Part shown: positions 31,100 to 41,102 of the stretch, in pieces
How positions within the stretch are numbered: position 1 is the stretch's first letter
How the letters are laid out: each line of letters begins with the position of its first letter
Source: Teratosphaeria epicoccoides
Taxonomy: Eukaryota > Ascomycota > Dothideomycetes > Mycosphaerellales > Teratosphaeriaceae
Length of the DNA stretch: 51,783 nucleotides
Direction of reading: 5' to 3'
Assembly: GCA_021401465.1 (NCBI GenBank)
Contig: JADDMT010000170.1
Location: 1-51,783 of the forward strand
Made by a program: the position numbers and the translations under genes
Notes under the pieces: model-generated
The model's database searches: none
What the model was told of the DNA's origin: nothing
The model's input: only the letters and a program-made list of their open reading frames with translations

Positions 31100-31740
31100 T
31101 GCTCATCGAATCGCACGTGCACATCTGCTTCCCAAGAGATGGCTAGTCCTGCGCAGGTTACTGCTCCCTCTAGTTTCGTGAGCGTTGTTGAGCCACCTTG
31201 CCTCTTTGCTCTCGATGTCGTACACTCGCCATCTCCCATCCGCACCTCGTGCCTTGACAGCCTGCTGGAGCTCTCCAATGGCGGCCCTAACCCTCGCATA
31301 GCCGGATTCTGGGTTCGTGTGCCACTGATGATCTTGCTGTTCATTTCCTTGATGTCATCGTGCTCTCTCGTCAGCGCGGTGATCGGCAATGCTTGATTCC
31401 TGGACTTGGCTCTGACTCGACGAGTATTGTTGCGTATTATCGCGAGCGAGTTCCTGAGCGAGTTGGTCTTGGCCTCTAGTTCTTTAATGAGGTGCCTCGC
31501 TTCGTTGTTCTGCTGCTCGAAACTCCTCCATCTTCTGATTTGGTCCTATGCTTTGTTGTTCGGCTTCTCGAGTCGCTCGAGGAGGGCAAGAGTCGAGATG
31601 TGGCGTTCCTGGTTCGATCCAATTGCGGGTCAGGAGCTCTGCGTTGCACGTCGCGCATCCCGACCTGTGGCGCGCCAGCGTGGTCAATTGCGCCGTCAAT
31701 ATATCAGCAAGGACCGCAATGTGATAGAGAGGATTTGAGG
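31100..31740 (-). pseudogene. Remnant of a coiled-coil protein gene
   Basis: On the minus strand, one frame reads SFEQQNNEARHLIKELEAK, then NSLRNSLAII, TALTREHDDIKEMNSKIIS, a helix-rich coiled-coil-like stretch, with an in-frame TAG upstream. Near 31290 the natural continuation moves to another frame (IGELQQAVKARGADGRWRVY, then DIESKEARW). No start is seen. A decayed gene, or one with an intron I cannot place. It lies just downstream of PUS7 on the same strand. Confidence 0.4.
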
Positions 31741-31893
31741 CGAAGATACTGAACTTTATACATGCAGACTGGGGCATGTGCAAATTAGATCTTCACTTCA
31801 CATGCGCGCGGCATGAACCCTATCTGGCTGATGCGCAAGTGTCAGCAACTGAACTTGCGGCGCTGGGAGTCGCGCTTCTGAGTGCTCGCCAAG

Positions 31894-34143
31894 CTATCTC
31901 GTCGTCGAGTAATCCGGCTTGTATGCACCCCCGCCGCCCTTTGTGAGCTCCCTGATAGCCATAGTGGCGTACTGGCTGCTCCCCAGCTGAAACTTCAGCA
32001 CTACAGCGACTCGTTTTCCCTCGGTCCCGTCGCCGGCATCATTCTTCTTCACTTGCACGCCATTCCCAACGTCAACCTCAGTCGCCCTTTTGAGCTTCTC
32101 CAGATCCGTCTGCACCAGCTGCTCGTTCTCGCTCACGTACTCCTTCACCTCCGCATTGGCACCGTGCAGCGGCCGTGCCATCATCTTACGATAGCCACCT
32201 GACAATGACGATTCCTTCCACGAGCGCCGCATGTTGTGCGGGTCCAGCCTCCCGCCGGCTTCGGAACCCATGAACTCTTCGTAGAATCTGCCAATCGCAT
32301 TGGCTGGGTAAATAACATCCCAGCCTGGGAGCGGGAGCACAATGTCAAAGATGTCGTACTTGCCGCTCTCCGCCTCCTCTTTGCTCAGCGGACGAGCACG
32401 AGTATGCGCATTTTCAGATGAGGGGGCTTGATCATCTTCCGCAGGCCGCACGATTACCTCACCATCTTCATCCACTTCCTCCTTGATAGGAATGGTATTG
32501 CCATCCTTATCTCCTACAACGACTAGGTCGCCCTCAACGACATTGTCGCCGAACAGTTCCCAGCGCTTCCCGACTGCGGTGTTCCAGATGAGCGATTGGT
32601 ATGCGTGGACGAAGATTAATCTCAGATTGCGCTGCAGTGTCATGAGAGCGCCTTGCCAGTCTTGAGCTTGAATCAGTCGGCCTGTCTTCTTCTCTTTCTT
32701 TGAGAGGTACTGCATGATGTTTTGCTCGGCCGAGAAGCGGCGAGGAAGGAAGCCAACTGCCCCACCTTGGCGCCAATTTCTGATGGCGTCGGCTCTGGTG
32801 ATGTCGTCTTGTGGTACCTTGGATGATCCGTCATTACTTACATTTTCCGGTAAGCACGTCGGCGAGTACGCAAGGATGCAGTCGACGGCACCTGCAAGAT
32901 CATTTTGTAGTATCTTCATTCCAGTCATGTGCGTTCCGGAGCTGTAGGTGCCAAAGCGCTGAAGGCCATAGTAATTGAGGAAGCCTTTCGTGTTGAAGGA
33001 TTCGGTCGCTGCAGCTACCATTTTGCGAGCGAGCTGCAGCCTGGCACTAGGAGCGAGATTTTGTTCGCCCTCGAAATGACAATCGCGCAGCGTCAACGTG
33101 AATTCATTACCAAGCAGTTCACCAAGCTCCAACCCATGCTTCTTGTACTGACAGCCGCTGACCACCCACCCTTTGGCTTGTCGGTTCAGACTGGCAATGC
33201 GGTTGGCGTGCACCCTGTACACAGCAACTCGTTGGACGGTGACGCCGCGTCGATCCTTGGTGCCCGCAAATTGGAAATTCTTGACCGGTATCTTGAGTTG
33301 GGAGGCGATGAAGTACAGAACCTCCATCGTGTCCTTGTTCTCCTTGTACAGCGTGAAATGCACATACTCGCCGCCCAAATCTTCCCAGCCCATCTTACCC
33401 TTTGCAGCAGCGCCGTCGCCATTCGACTGCTGCTGCCCACGAGCTCCATGATTCCCGCCTTTCGAGGATGCAGCCTTGATGGCGATGACACCAGCCTCGT
33501 CCTGCAACGTCTCAGTCTGAAGCTTAGATTCGAAGATCTGCCGCACCGCCAAATGCGCTTGTGTGCGCTTTTGCTTCTCAGGAATCACTGGCGAGCGAAC
33601 CGTAGGATGGTCGCGGGGCTTCTTGTGGGGAAACCGCAATACTGAAGCGTACAGATTTTGGATCTTGGCAGTCGCCTCCTCGCCAAAGATGTTGCGCAGA
33701 GTCGCCTTGTTCTCGTCCGTGAGGGCTGGAATATCTATCTGCAAGCGCTCGTCTGACCCACCAGATTGATCACTAGACGGAACTGCCATCCCTGCGTTTC
33801 CATTGGTTGGCAAACTGGATTCTGCGCCTTCCTCCCCAGCCGGTGCATCGTCCTCGGTCTCTGCTTTGGCTTGATTCTGACCATCGCCCCGTCGTCTGGT
33901 CGGCGGAGGCTCTACGAGGTGTGCGACCTCCCCATCCGGCGTGATTTCGTTGACCAGAAAATCTGTATAGCGCTGCTTGACGATGCATCGAAACCCCGGT
34001 ACTGAAGGGGAAGCGAATGCAGTAATGCCGACGGACTGCTCTTGCTCGGCCTCACTTCTCTCTGTGAGAGCACCATCACCTCCAACCTTGGCACGCTTGG
34101 CTGACGGCTCGTCGGTCTCCAACCCGTGTTTTGCAGCCATCAT
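31894..34143 (-). CDS. PUS7: tRNA/mRNA pseudouridine synthase Pus7 (TruD family)
   Basis: Intronless, 749 residues; two consecutive ATGs open the frame (34141-34143 first). The N-terminus is charged, then GFRCIVKQRYTDFLVNEITP begins the family domain. The catalytic Asp lies in FQFAGTKDRRGVTVQR at about residue 297. NYYGLQRFGTYSSGTHMTG is the second conserved block; VHAYQSLIWNTAVGKRWELF and LPGWDVIYPANAIGRFYEE belong to the C-terminal part. Ends YKPDYSTTR. Pus7 isomerises uridine at position 13 of tRNAs, U35 of pre-tRNA-Tyr and U35 of U2 snRNA in yeast. Divergent from the carboxypeptidase gene across 317 bp. Confidence 0.95.
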   Translation of the reverse strand: MMAAKHGLETDEPSAKRAKVGGDGALTERSEAEQEQSVGITAFASPSVPGFRCIVKQRYTDFLVNEITPDGEVAHLVEPPPTRRRGDGQNQAKAETEDDAPAGEEGAESSLPTNGNAGMAVPSSDQSGGSDERLQIDIPALTDENKATLRNIFGEEATAKIQNLYASVLRFPHKKPRDHPTVRSPVIPEKQKRTQAHLAVRQIFESKLQTETLQDEAGVIAIKAASSKGGNHGARGQQQSNGDGAAAKGKMGWEDLGGEYVHFTLYKENKDTMEVLYFIASQLKIPVKNFQFAGTKDRRGVTVQRVAVYRVHANRIASLNRQAKGWVVSGCQYKKHGLELGELLGNEFTLTLRDCHFEGEQNLAPSARLQLARKMVAAATESFNTKGFLNYYGLQRFGTYSSGTHMTGMKILQNDLAGAVDCILAYSPTCLPENVSNDGSSKVPQDDITRADAIRNWRQGGAVGFLPRRFSAEQNIMQYLSKKEKKTGRLIQAQDWQGALMTLQRNLRLIFVHAYQSLIWNTAVGKRWELFGDNVVEGDLVVVGDKDGNTIPIKEEVDEDGEVIVRPAEDDQAPSSENAHTRARPLSKEEAESGKYDIFDIVLPLPGWDVIYPANAIGRFYEEFMGSEAGGRLDPHNMRRSWKESSLSGGYRKMMARPLHGANAEVKEYVSENEQLVQTDLEKLKRATEVDVGNGVQVKKNDAGDGTEGKRVAVVLKFQLGSSQYATMAIRELTKGGGGAYKPDYSTTR

Positions 34144-34460
34144 GTTGTTCGGTTTCGACTGAGCTTCATGTTCCTGCCAAATTGGGCGATCTGAGGTGCC
34201 CGGTGGTGTTGCGGGAAGTGACGTAGGAGCGGCCCATCCCGCTTCGTTATCAGGTGGCAGGCGCGATCACCCGGACAGCCATCCGAATAATAGGCGCAGG
34301 AAGGCAGGTACCATGGAGGTGCCGTGACATGTGACATGCAGGCATCATCTACATGCTGTCACGCATCATCCGTCCATTATCATTGCCTGTTGATACTTGA
34401 CTGCATCATCAGCTCTTACTCACCTCAGCCATCCATTACGTTAGTGACGTATCGCCGACG
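34144..34460. promoter_or_regulatory. Short divergent promoter region, PUS7 / carboxypeptidase Y
   Basis: 317 bp separate the two start codons. It contains repeated GTGACATG and CATCATC words but no element I can name with confidence. Confidence 0.4.
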
Positions 34461-36113
34461 ATGAAGGTCGCGGCATCAACACTGCTCATCGGAGCTGCTG
34501 TTGCGGCAGTCCCGCACGAGCAGCAAGTCCTGCGTGCTCCTGAGGCCGTCGACAATCTCCTGAAACCGGCCGGCGAGAAGGTGTCGGCGTGGACCAAGCC
34601 GCTCGAGAAGCTGCAGCACATGCTCAAGCACCTCACCGACGACGCGCGACAGACGTGGGATGAGGTCGCGCTCATGTTCCCAGAGGCCATGAGTCAGGCT
34701 TCGTTCCTTTCGATGCCCAAGGCACACAAGCAGAAGGAGGACAAGACGTGGGACTACATCACCAGCGGCAAGACTGTCCAGGACATCTGGGTGACGAACG
34801 AGAACGGCGAGCCGGAGCGCGAGGTCGAGGGCAACTTGGAAGCTTTCAGGCTCCGCACCAAGAAGGTCGACCCAAAGAGTCTGGGTGTAGACAAGGTGAA
34901 GCAGTACTCTGGGTACCTTGACAACGACGAGGATGACAAGCACTTGTTTTACTGGTTCTTTGAGTCACGCAACGACCCCAAGACCGATCCAGTGGTCCTC
35001 TGGCTGAACGGTGGCCCAGGCTGTTCATCGCTCACTGGACTCTTCATGGAACTGGGCCCGAGCTCAATTGACAAGAAGGTCAACGTCAAATTCAACCCCA
35101 GCAGCTGGAACGCTAATGCTTCCGTCATCTTCCTGGACCAGCCTGTCAACGTTGGCTACTCGTACTCCAGCTCCAGCGTCTCGAACACGGTCGCCGCCGG
35201 CAAAGATGTTTACGCACTCCTCACTCTCTTCTTCAAGCAGTTCCCGGAGTACGCTCACCAGGACTTCCACATCAGCGGCGAGTCCTACGCTGGTCACTAC
35301 ATTCCTGTCTTCGCCTCCGAGATTCTTAGCCACAAGAAGAGGAACATCAACCTGCAGTCAGTCCTGATTGGCAATGGTCTCACTGATGGCCTAACTCAGT
35401 ATGACTACTACCGCCCGATGGCGTGTGGTGACGGTGGCTGGCCCGCCGTCTTGTCAGAGTCTGAGTGCCAGAGCATGGACAACGCGCTGCCCCGCTGCAA
35501 GAGCCTGATTGAGAACTGCTACAACTCTGAATCTGTCTGGTCGTGCGTGCCAGCTTCCATTTACTGCAACAACGCGCTCATCGGCCCCTACCAGCGATCT
35601 GGTCGCAACCCGTACGACGTCCGTAAGGACTGCAGTGGTAACAGCCTATGTTATGACGAGCTCGATTGGATTTCGGAATACTTGAACAAGAAGGAGGTCA
35701 TGGAGGCTCTCGGCGCCGAAGTCAGCAGCTACGACTCTTGCAATTTTGACATCAACCGCAACTTCCTCTTCCAAGGTGACTGGATGAAGCCGTACCATCG
35801 TCTGGTCCCGGGCATTCTCAGCGAGATCCCAGTCCTCATTTACGCTGGTGATGCCGACTTCATCTGCAACTGGCTTGGCAACCTAGCTTGGACTGGGGAG
35901 CTGGAATGGCCGGGCCAGGAGGCTTACAAACAGGCCCCACTCGAGGACCTCAAGCTTACTGCGGACGACTCCAAGATTGGTGCCGTCAAGTCTGCGGGCA
36001 ACTTCACCTTCATTCAGATCCATGCCGGTGGCCACATGGTGCCTTACGACCAGCCGGTGGCGAGTTTGGAATTTTTGAACAGATGGTTGAGTGGCGAGTG
36101 GTTTGAGTCTTAG
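34461..36113 (+). CDS. cpyA: Vacuolar serine carboxypeptidase (carboxypeptidase Y)
   Basis: Intronless, 550 residues, peptidase family S10. A signal peptide (MKVAASTLLIGAAVAAVP) is followed by a propeptide of about 110 residues. LWLNGGPGCSSLTG builds the oxyanion hole; the nucleophile is in ISGESYAGHYIP at about Ser275; Asp is in YAGDADFICNWLGN; His is in GGHMVPYDQP near residue 526. Many paired cysteines (e.g. MACGDGGWPAVL, CVPASIYCNN) match CPY. It removes C-terminal residues from peptides in the vacuole after proteolytic activation. Length and order match Aspergillus CpyA/yeast Prc1. Confidence 0.95.
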   Translation: MKVAASTLLIGAAVAAVPHEQQVLRAPEAVDNLLKPAGEKVSAWTKPLEKLQHMLKHLTDDARQTWDEVALMFPEAMSQASFLSMPKAHKQKEDKTWDYITSGKTVQDIWVTNENGEPEREVEGNLEAFRLRTKKVDPKSLGVDKVKQYSGYLDNDEDDKHLFYWFFESRNDPKTDPVVLWLNGGPGCSSLTGLFMELGPSSIDKKVNVKFNPSSWNANASVIFLDQPVNVGYSYSSSSVSNTVAAGKDVYALLTLFFKQFPEYAHQDFHISGESYAGHYIPVFASEILSHKKRNINLQSVLIGNGLTDGLTQYDYYRPMACGDGGWPAVLSESECQSMDNALPRCKSLIENCYNSESVWSCVPASIYCNNALIGPYQRSGRNPYDVRKDCSGNSLCYDELDWISEYLNKKEVMEALGAEVSSYDSCNFDINRNFLFQGDWMKPYHRLVPGILSEIPVLIYAGDADFICNWLGNLAWTGELEWPGQEAYKQAPLEDLKLTADDSKIGAVKSAGNFTFIQIHAGGHMVPYDQPVASLEFLNRWLSGEWFES

Positions 36114-36567
36114 GTGGATCGTCCCGAGCCCATGGATATCTCATACAGCTTGATTCTGCTCCCCCCTGCTGAGGTATGTCGGGTGGGAGTAGCTTTGACT
36201 TATGCAGGACTTGGACGTGCAGGGAGCACATGAACCATAGTTGGCCTAGAATGCTAGACTTCGTGGTTGTCTGTATCTATTTTTATTGAGATCGCCACAT
36301 GGACTGTAGCACGTCATAGCATTCGCTGACATGGAACCGACCCTCGTGCATTGTACATAGATAGTATCGAGGTCATCAACGCTCGAAGGACCAGGCGCTT
36401 CATGATTCATGCTCGGTCTCATCACTCTAGCAACAGCCGAGATAAATACGGCCAATCAATGCAGGTTCACACCGCCATAATCCATTATTATTGCGTTGAT
36501 ACTTGAATTGTGTCTGCTGTCTCGCCGTCCCGTCCAGGTCGCACTGAACCCGCTGCCTGAGGCGCAC
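36114..36567. other. Intergenic region
   Basis: No gene recognised; 3' flank of the carboxypeptidase gene and upstream region of the next gene. Confidence 0.5.
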
Positions 36568-38382
36568 ATGGCACGGCTCAGCAAGAGTCAACAATTCAGG
36601 ATTTACACAGATGCAGGCATCCCAACCCCAGACTCGGAATATCAACGTTCTTTTGATGATGAAGTCATAGCATTGGGAGAAATAAAGACCCAGTCAGTGG
36701 GTGGGCATGTCGGTGTGGACGAGGGCGGAGGAGACGCAGACGATGAGGGGAGGAGGACATCTGGCTGCTCGGCTACGAGCATATCAAGCCTGCCAGAGTC
36801 GGCATGGCAGACAGACGATGAGCGGGCATCTCTGCCTGCACCGAAGTCTTACTCTTCACATACCATCAGACCATCGTTTCGGAGACCCGAATCAGTTCGG
36901 CGACTGCAGCTGAGCTCGCCACCACCATTCGGATTGAGGAGTCCTCGGCATTCTGTGGTAAGACATTCAAGAGCCGGGACGCCTCAGCCTCGACGATCTG
37001 CCGCAGCACGAGGAAGTCCGAAGCCGAGGAGGCGGATCAGCGATGCTACCGCAGAGCCGGAGGAGCAGTGCAAAGTGTACCCGTTGATTCTGCTGCATAT
37101 CACACTATTGCCAGTGACACAACGATGGAGCGCGGAGACCATGCAGAGAATACTTCCCAGAAGCATACTCGATAGCCTGCAACTGCTCAGAAGCAAAGTG
37201 ACAGATCTGGTGCTGCAGAGAGGATTGCTGATCTTGCATCCGGGCGACGAGTATGAGCTGCTCGAGGAGAGACTCCTGGAGGCTTTGGAATTGCAAGAAG
37301 AGCGGATCACCAAATGCGGGCACTTTCGCACCAGTACGAGACAGTCTCTCAGCTCCATGTCCGGCTCGACCAGTGTGAGCGACTCTGACCGGAGCGACTC
37401 TGGCTTGGGATCTAGCGTCGAGGCCCTTTCGGACGTTGGGGACATCTGCGAGACCTGCCATCATCCACTTCGTGCTACGCGTCCGGGCACATGCGCGAAT
37501 GGAGGGAAGTGGAGTGTCAAAGTGTATGCTGCGAATGGCTTGATGCGCGCTTCTGCGTGGGCGGCCGCGTGGAGCGAGATGGAGCGAGTGGATGTAGAGA
37601 TTCTGCCTTGGATCAGTGACGACATGATCAAGAGGCTCGACGCTGGGCGGAGAGAAGATGACGCTGAGGAATCGAAAAGGCAGGAGGTGGAAGGGAGGCA
37701 AATGGCGGCAGCGATGGAGCGACAGGAGTCGCTCATGCAGGAGAGCTTGCGAGCACAGCAGGCGTCGCACCAGGAGGCGGTCGATCAGCCGACGAACGCG
37801 GACAAGGCAGCCAAACCGGTCAAAGTTGCGCCTCCCAAGGATGACCTACCGCAGGTGTATCGTCCTTCTCAGATCCCAGTCTCGGTCTTGATCAAGAACT
37901 ACATCTTCTTGCTGGCTCAGGATCGACGGAACGTTGCCATTTGCTTTCTCGTGGCCGTGGCTATCTGGCTCGGGCTGCTTTCGATTGCCAGGCCTGCACC
38001 GGTTGGTCTGGATCCCGCCGCTGGCGTGACGAACGGTGTGAGCACATCTGATGTCCTGGAGATGCCAGTGCAGTCACATATGACGGCTGAGATAGAGCAC
38101 GGCGCGAGCGTGTATCGCGGAAACGGGACGGAGGAGATCCTTAAGGATACTGGAGTCGCGCTCGGCTCGGAAGAGTCTTTGACACTAAACAGGAAGGATG
38201 ATGGCCTCAAGCAAGACTGCGATGCTTCAGAGAGTACGATCGAGTCGAGAAGCATGGATGAGGTCGCAGGTGCCACTGACAGGGCAAGACGTCCCACATC
38301 TGTAGCAGGGGCTCCCGCGGTCGAGGACGAGGCGTACTTTGAGGTTCTGGAGGACGTCGAACAAGCACATTTCGGTCTGTGA
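36568..38382 (+). CDS. Conserved fungal protein with one membrane segment
   Basis: Single-exon frame; it opens at TTG 36496, so ATG 36568 (MARLSKSQQFRIYTDAG) is the likely start, giving 604 residues. The N-terminal third is Ser/Arg/Pro-rich. A central part contains ILPRSILDSLQLLRSKV, DEYELLEERLLEALELQEER and the CETCHHPLRA cysteine pair, then WSVKVYAANGLMRASAWAAA. A Glu/Gln-rich, coiled-coil-prone stretch follows, then one membrane segment at about residues 459-480 (NVAICFLVAVAIWLGLLSIA) and an acidic tail. Such proteins are often labelled pathway-specific nitrogen regulator in fungal genomes; I know no direct evidence for that name and see no DNA-binding domain. A single-pass organelle or nuclear membrane protein is plausible. 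Confidence 0.8.
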   Translation: MARLSKSQQFRIYTDAGIPTPDSEYQRSFDDEVIALGEIKTQSVGGHVGVDEGGGDADDEGRRTSGCSATSISSLPESAWQTDDERASLPAPKSYSSHTIRPSFRRPESVRRLQLSSPPPFGLRSPRHSVVRHSRAGTPQPRRSAAARGSPKPRRRISDATAEPEEQCKVYPLILLHITLLPVTQRWSAETMQRILPRSILDSLQLLRSKVTDLVLQRGLLILHPGDEYELLEERLLEALELQEERITKCGHFRTSTRQSLSSMSGSTSVSDSDRSDSGLGSSVEALSDVGDICETCHHPLRATRPGTCANGGKWSVKVYAANGLMRASAWAAAWSEMERVDVEILPWISDDMIKRLDAGRREDDAEESKRQEVEGRQMAAAMERQESLMQESLRAQQASHQEAVDQPTNADKAAKPVKVAPPKDDLPQVYRPSQIPVSVLIKNYIFLLAQDRRNVAICFLVAVAIWLGLLSIARPAPVGLDPAAGVTNGVSTSDVLEMPVQSHMTAEIEHGASVYRGNGTEEILKDTGVALGSEESLTLNRKDDGLKQDCDASESTIESRSMDEVAGATDRARRPTSVAGAPAVEDEAYFEVLEDVEQAHFGL

Positions 38383-38807
38383 GAGGAAGACAGGCACGCC
38401 ACGGGCAGACACGACATGCAGCCGCGTCACGATACTTGTGAGTACGGCCATGATGAGAATCCGAGCGTTCGAGCGAGCGAGCAGCTGGGTGTCGCTCTTG
38501 GTACAGGTCTAGCTACCGAGGCGACGCATGTTATATGATTCAAAACTGTTGAAAACGCAGCATCTCATCTGTTAGAAGCCGTGAAAAACGCAGCATGATC
38601 CTAACACGCTAGGTTGTCCCGAATGGAGCGCACAAGACCAATATGCTCAATGGAGTAGGGCCAAACACATAGAGATGCATCGTCGGCACAACAGGGTCGC
38701 CGGTGCTTGCAAAAGGTGGATAGATATGGGTAGATCCTTCTCGTGCTGCACTTGCTTCTCCCACCCGCAACATTCTCTCTCGCGGAACTCTAATCGGCCT
38801 TGTTCAA
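38383..38807. other. Intergenic region
   Basis: Nothing recognised. A short direct repeat GAAAACGCAGCATC/GAAAAACGCAGCATG occurs around 38551-38597. Confidence 0.45.
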
Positions 38808-39742
38808 TGTGATCGTCGTTGCCCTCGCAGGCGCGACCTCAGGCTTTTGGGCCTGACAGTGCTTCGCACTTTCGCCCGCCTAAAACGGCGGCGAATTGAC
38901 CATGCGCTTGCTATTCCGCACCCCGCAGCCTGAGTGAATCGACAGAGGCATCGCATCAATGTCCGCCTAGTAGACTATAGTTTTCACCATCAACTCGTTC
39001 AGGCCCTCGCAGGCGGGCATACTCTCCTCTCCCTCATCGGCGGCTCCTCTGATGCCATTCATCACTCCCAGCTCGGCATTATCAAAGTCGCAGAGAAAGC
39101 GAGCGTCAAGCGCTTTGCGCCTTCCGAGTTTGCTTTGTCGACGATGGCATCGATTTGTGCACAAGCAAAGCAGATGTATGAATTGCTGCACAAAATTCAG
39201 AGCGGGGGTGCACGTGCTTCTCCTGCGGACTGTTCATGTCTGTACTCGCAACTGAAAAGCCCAAGTCAATGACGGAGACAATGGAAGCTGGAGGGCGCAG
39301 ACAGCGGCGAGGAAGAAGCCCTTGCCGTATTGCGGCCCTGGAACTCGTCCGCAATATGAGAGGTGGGGCCGCAGACTATCCGGGCGATGGGTCTAAGCAG
39401 CTAGTTTGGCCTGACGTGGGGACTTCGCCACCTTCGTCTTTCATGCTCTGGATTTGGACCACTGGCCTCGGGGGCTGAGGATGTGTGGTGATGTTAAGTC
39501 GTCCCGAGAGGTTGTCGACTTACCAAGAAGGTCCAGAGGCGGCAGTTCCTAAGCAGCCAGAACAGCGTGGCGGAAATGGAAGCGCGGATGTAAGGGCACG
39601 AGCGGAAGAGGTTCTACGATCAGTTTTGAAGGGCATGGTGCCTGACACCTTGAGTCTAGCCATTCCAGATGTGAAGCCAGTCGGTTGCCAACAGCTTATC
39701 GAGAAGTGGCGGAGTGCTGTAGAGCTGCCTACGTCCAGCTGA
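38808..39742 (+). pseudogene. NmrA-like/isoflavone-reductase-family NAD(P)-binding gene, decayed
   Basis: Parts of an NmrA-like Rossmann protein follow in order but in different frames. Near 38812: NVIVVALAGATSGF, the dinucleotide-binding loop, with a frame change right after it (the natural continuation LTVLRTFARLK is in another frame). At 38990-39140: LVQALAGGHTLLSLIGG, IIKVAEKASVKRFAPSEFAL. Near 39230: FMSVLATEKPKS and then low-similarity pieces with stops. At 39485-39742 a final frame (EVLRSVLKGMVPD, QQLIEKW) looks like the C-terminus. Several frameshifts and at least one stop make it non-functional unless the sequence has errors. Confidence 0.65.
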
Positions 39743-39931
39743 AGTGAGGATGCCAGTTTGATGTATGTCAGGGCTCAGGCGTATTAGACGTCGCCGTCCA
39801 ACATCGAGCTTGCTTTTGTCTTGAGGTCCCTCATTGCATGTGTGCTTGCGTTGGTCTGCGAACCCGATGTCGCATGAGGTTCGGGGCTTTTCACAGGTGT
39901 AGAGGCAAGCGATCCGGTTGACATCTCAAAT

Positions 39932-40728
39932 CTATTCCGTATAGGCGTCTGTCAAGGGCACATACTGCACGCCCATGTCTTTCGTCTTGGTCACGGTTCC
40001 ATCGGCTTCCTTGTCGATCACATAGATGTGCTGCATATAGTTCTCCTCGACCGGCATGAACAACCTTCGCGATTCTCGGTCAGCGGAATCACTCTGACAA
40101 TGGTCTGACCTGTCCTCGCCAGGTTCGCCTTCGCCTTCTTGCCATTATGCAGCATTGGGTTCATTTCAGGCAGAGACATGTGCACTCACCTCCCAGGCGC
40201 TTTTAATTGCTCGATCAACGCCTCATGAAATCCCTTTGCCGCCGCTCCGACATGTATTGCATCGTATGGCGCCTCTTCCCGCCACCCCTCTCGTCCATCG
40301 CCCTTCACAAAGCTCACTCCCCCGCCGTCCAACAGACTCTGTCCTCGCTCGCTCTTGGCCATGTTTTTCGTGCCCAGCTCCTTCAACGCGTGTAAGTGCT
40401 CCACACCGACCACTCTGCCTCCGGGTTGTACCAGCTCGGTAAGCACATGCGTGAGGTACCCGCTCCCGCTGCCAATGTCGAGGACTCTGGCGCCCGGGTT
40501 GAGGTATGGGAGGAGGGACTCGGCGGCCGCAGCATGCATGTGTGGAGCGGATATGGTGGCGCGGTAGCCGATAGACTGGGGAGAGTCTTGATAGGGCGTA
40601 GCGGGGGAGTAGTGCGCGCGGTCGACGGCGAGCATGGCTTGTTTGACCCGTGCTTGGGTGATGAGGCCGTTGATTGCGAGGTTCTCAATGAGGGCAGCGT
40701 TGGTGCTGCCGGAGGAACGCCAGGCCAT
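39932..40728 (-). CDS. PCMT: Protein-L-isoaspartate O-methyltransferase
   Basis: Two minus-strand exons, 40190-40728 and 39932-40064 (672 nt, 223 residues), split by a 125-bp intron with GTGAGT donor. MAWRSSGSTNAALIENLAIN, VDRAHYSP and GYRATISAPHMHA are the usual N-terminal blocks; VLDIGSGSGYLTHVL is the AdoMet motif; YDAIHVGAAAKGFHEALIEQ and, in exon 2, LFMPVEEN...QHIYVIDK complete the family. It methylates isoaspartyl residues to start repair of aged proteins. Without the intron the frame would stop six codons after the splice. Confidence 0.95.
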
Positions 40729-41102
40729 GGTTGAGGTAGGAAGCGGTGTCGCTTGTTGCGAGAGTCAGAAGTGGTACGGAGTAAAAAATGGGACAGTTGT
40801 ATCGTGGACATGAAGAGATGACGGAAGTGGAGAGCTCAAAACGTATGAGGGAGGTGGGAAGCTGCCTTTGCGCAACAATCATCATCAAGGGAGTACGGCA
40901 TATCGAAGCACAATCTTGCACAGACCAAAAAAAGCATCACGAAAGTAGTTGAAGTGTTGCAGAAATAAGTACACAGCAACCGGAAAAGGCAGGCACGCGT
41001 CCCATCCAACTTCGAGGCCGTGACTCCCAGACACCAACACCCGTATTGTTCAAGCTGTCCTTCAGCATGGAACACCCGCAGAAGATACGAAAAACTTCGA
41101 GC
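40729..41102. other. Intergenic region
   Basis: PCMT promoter region and glucanase 3' flank; nothing else recognised. Confidence 0.5.
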
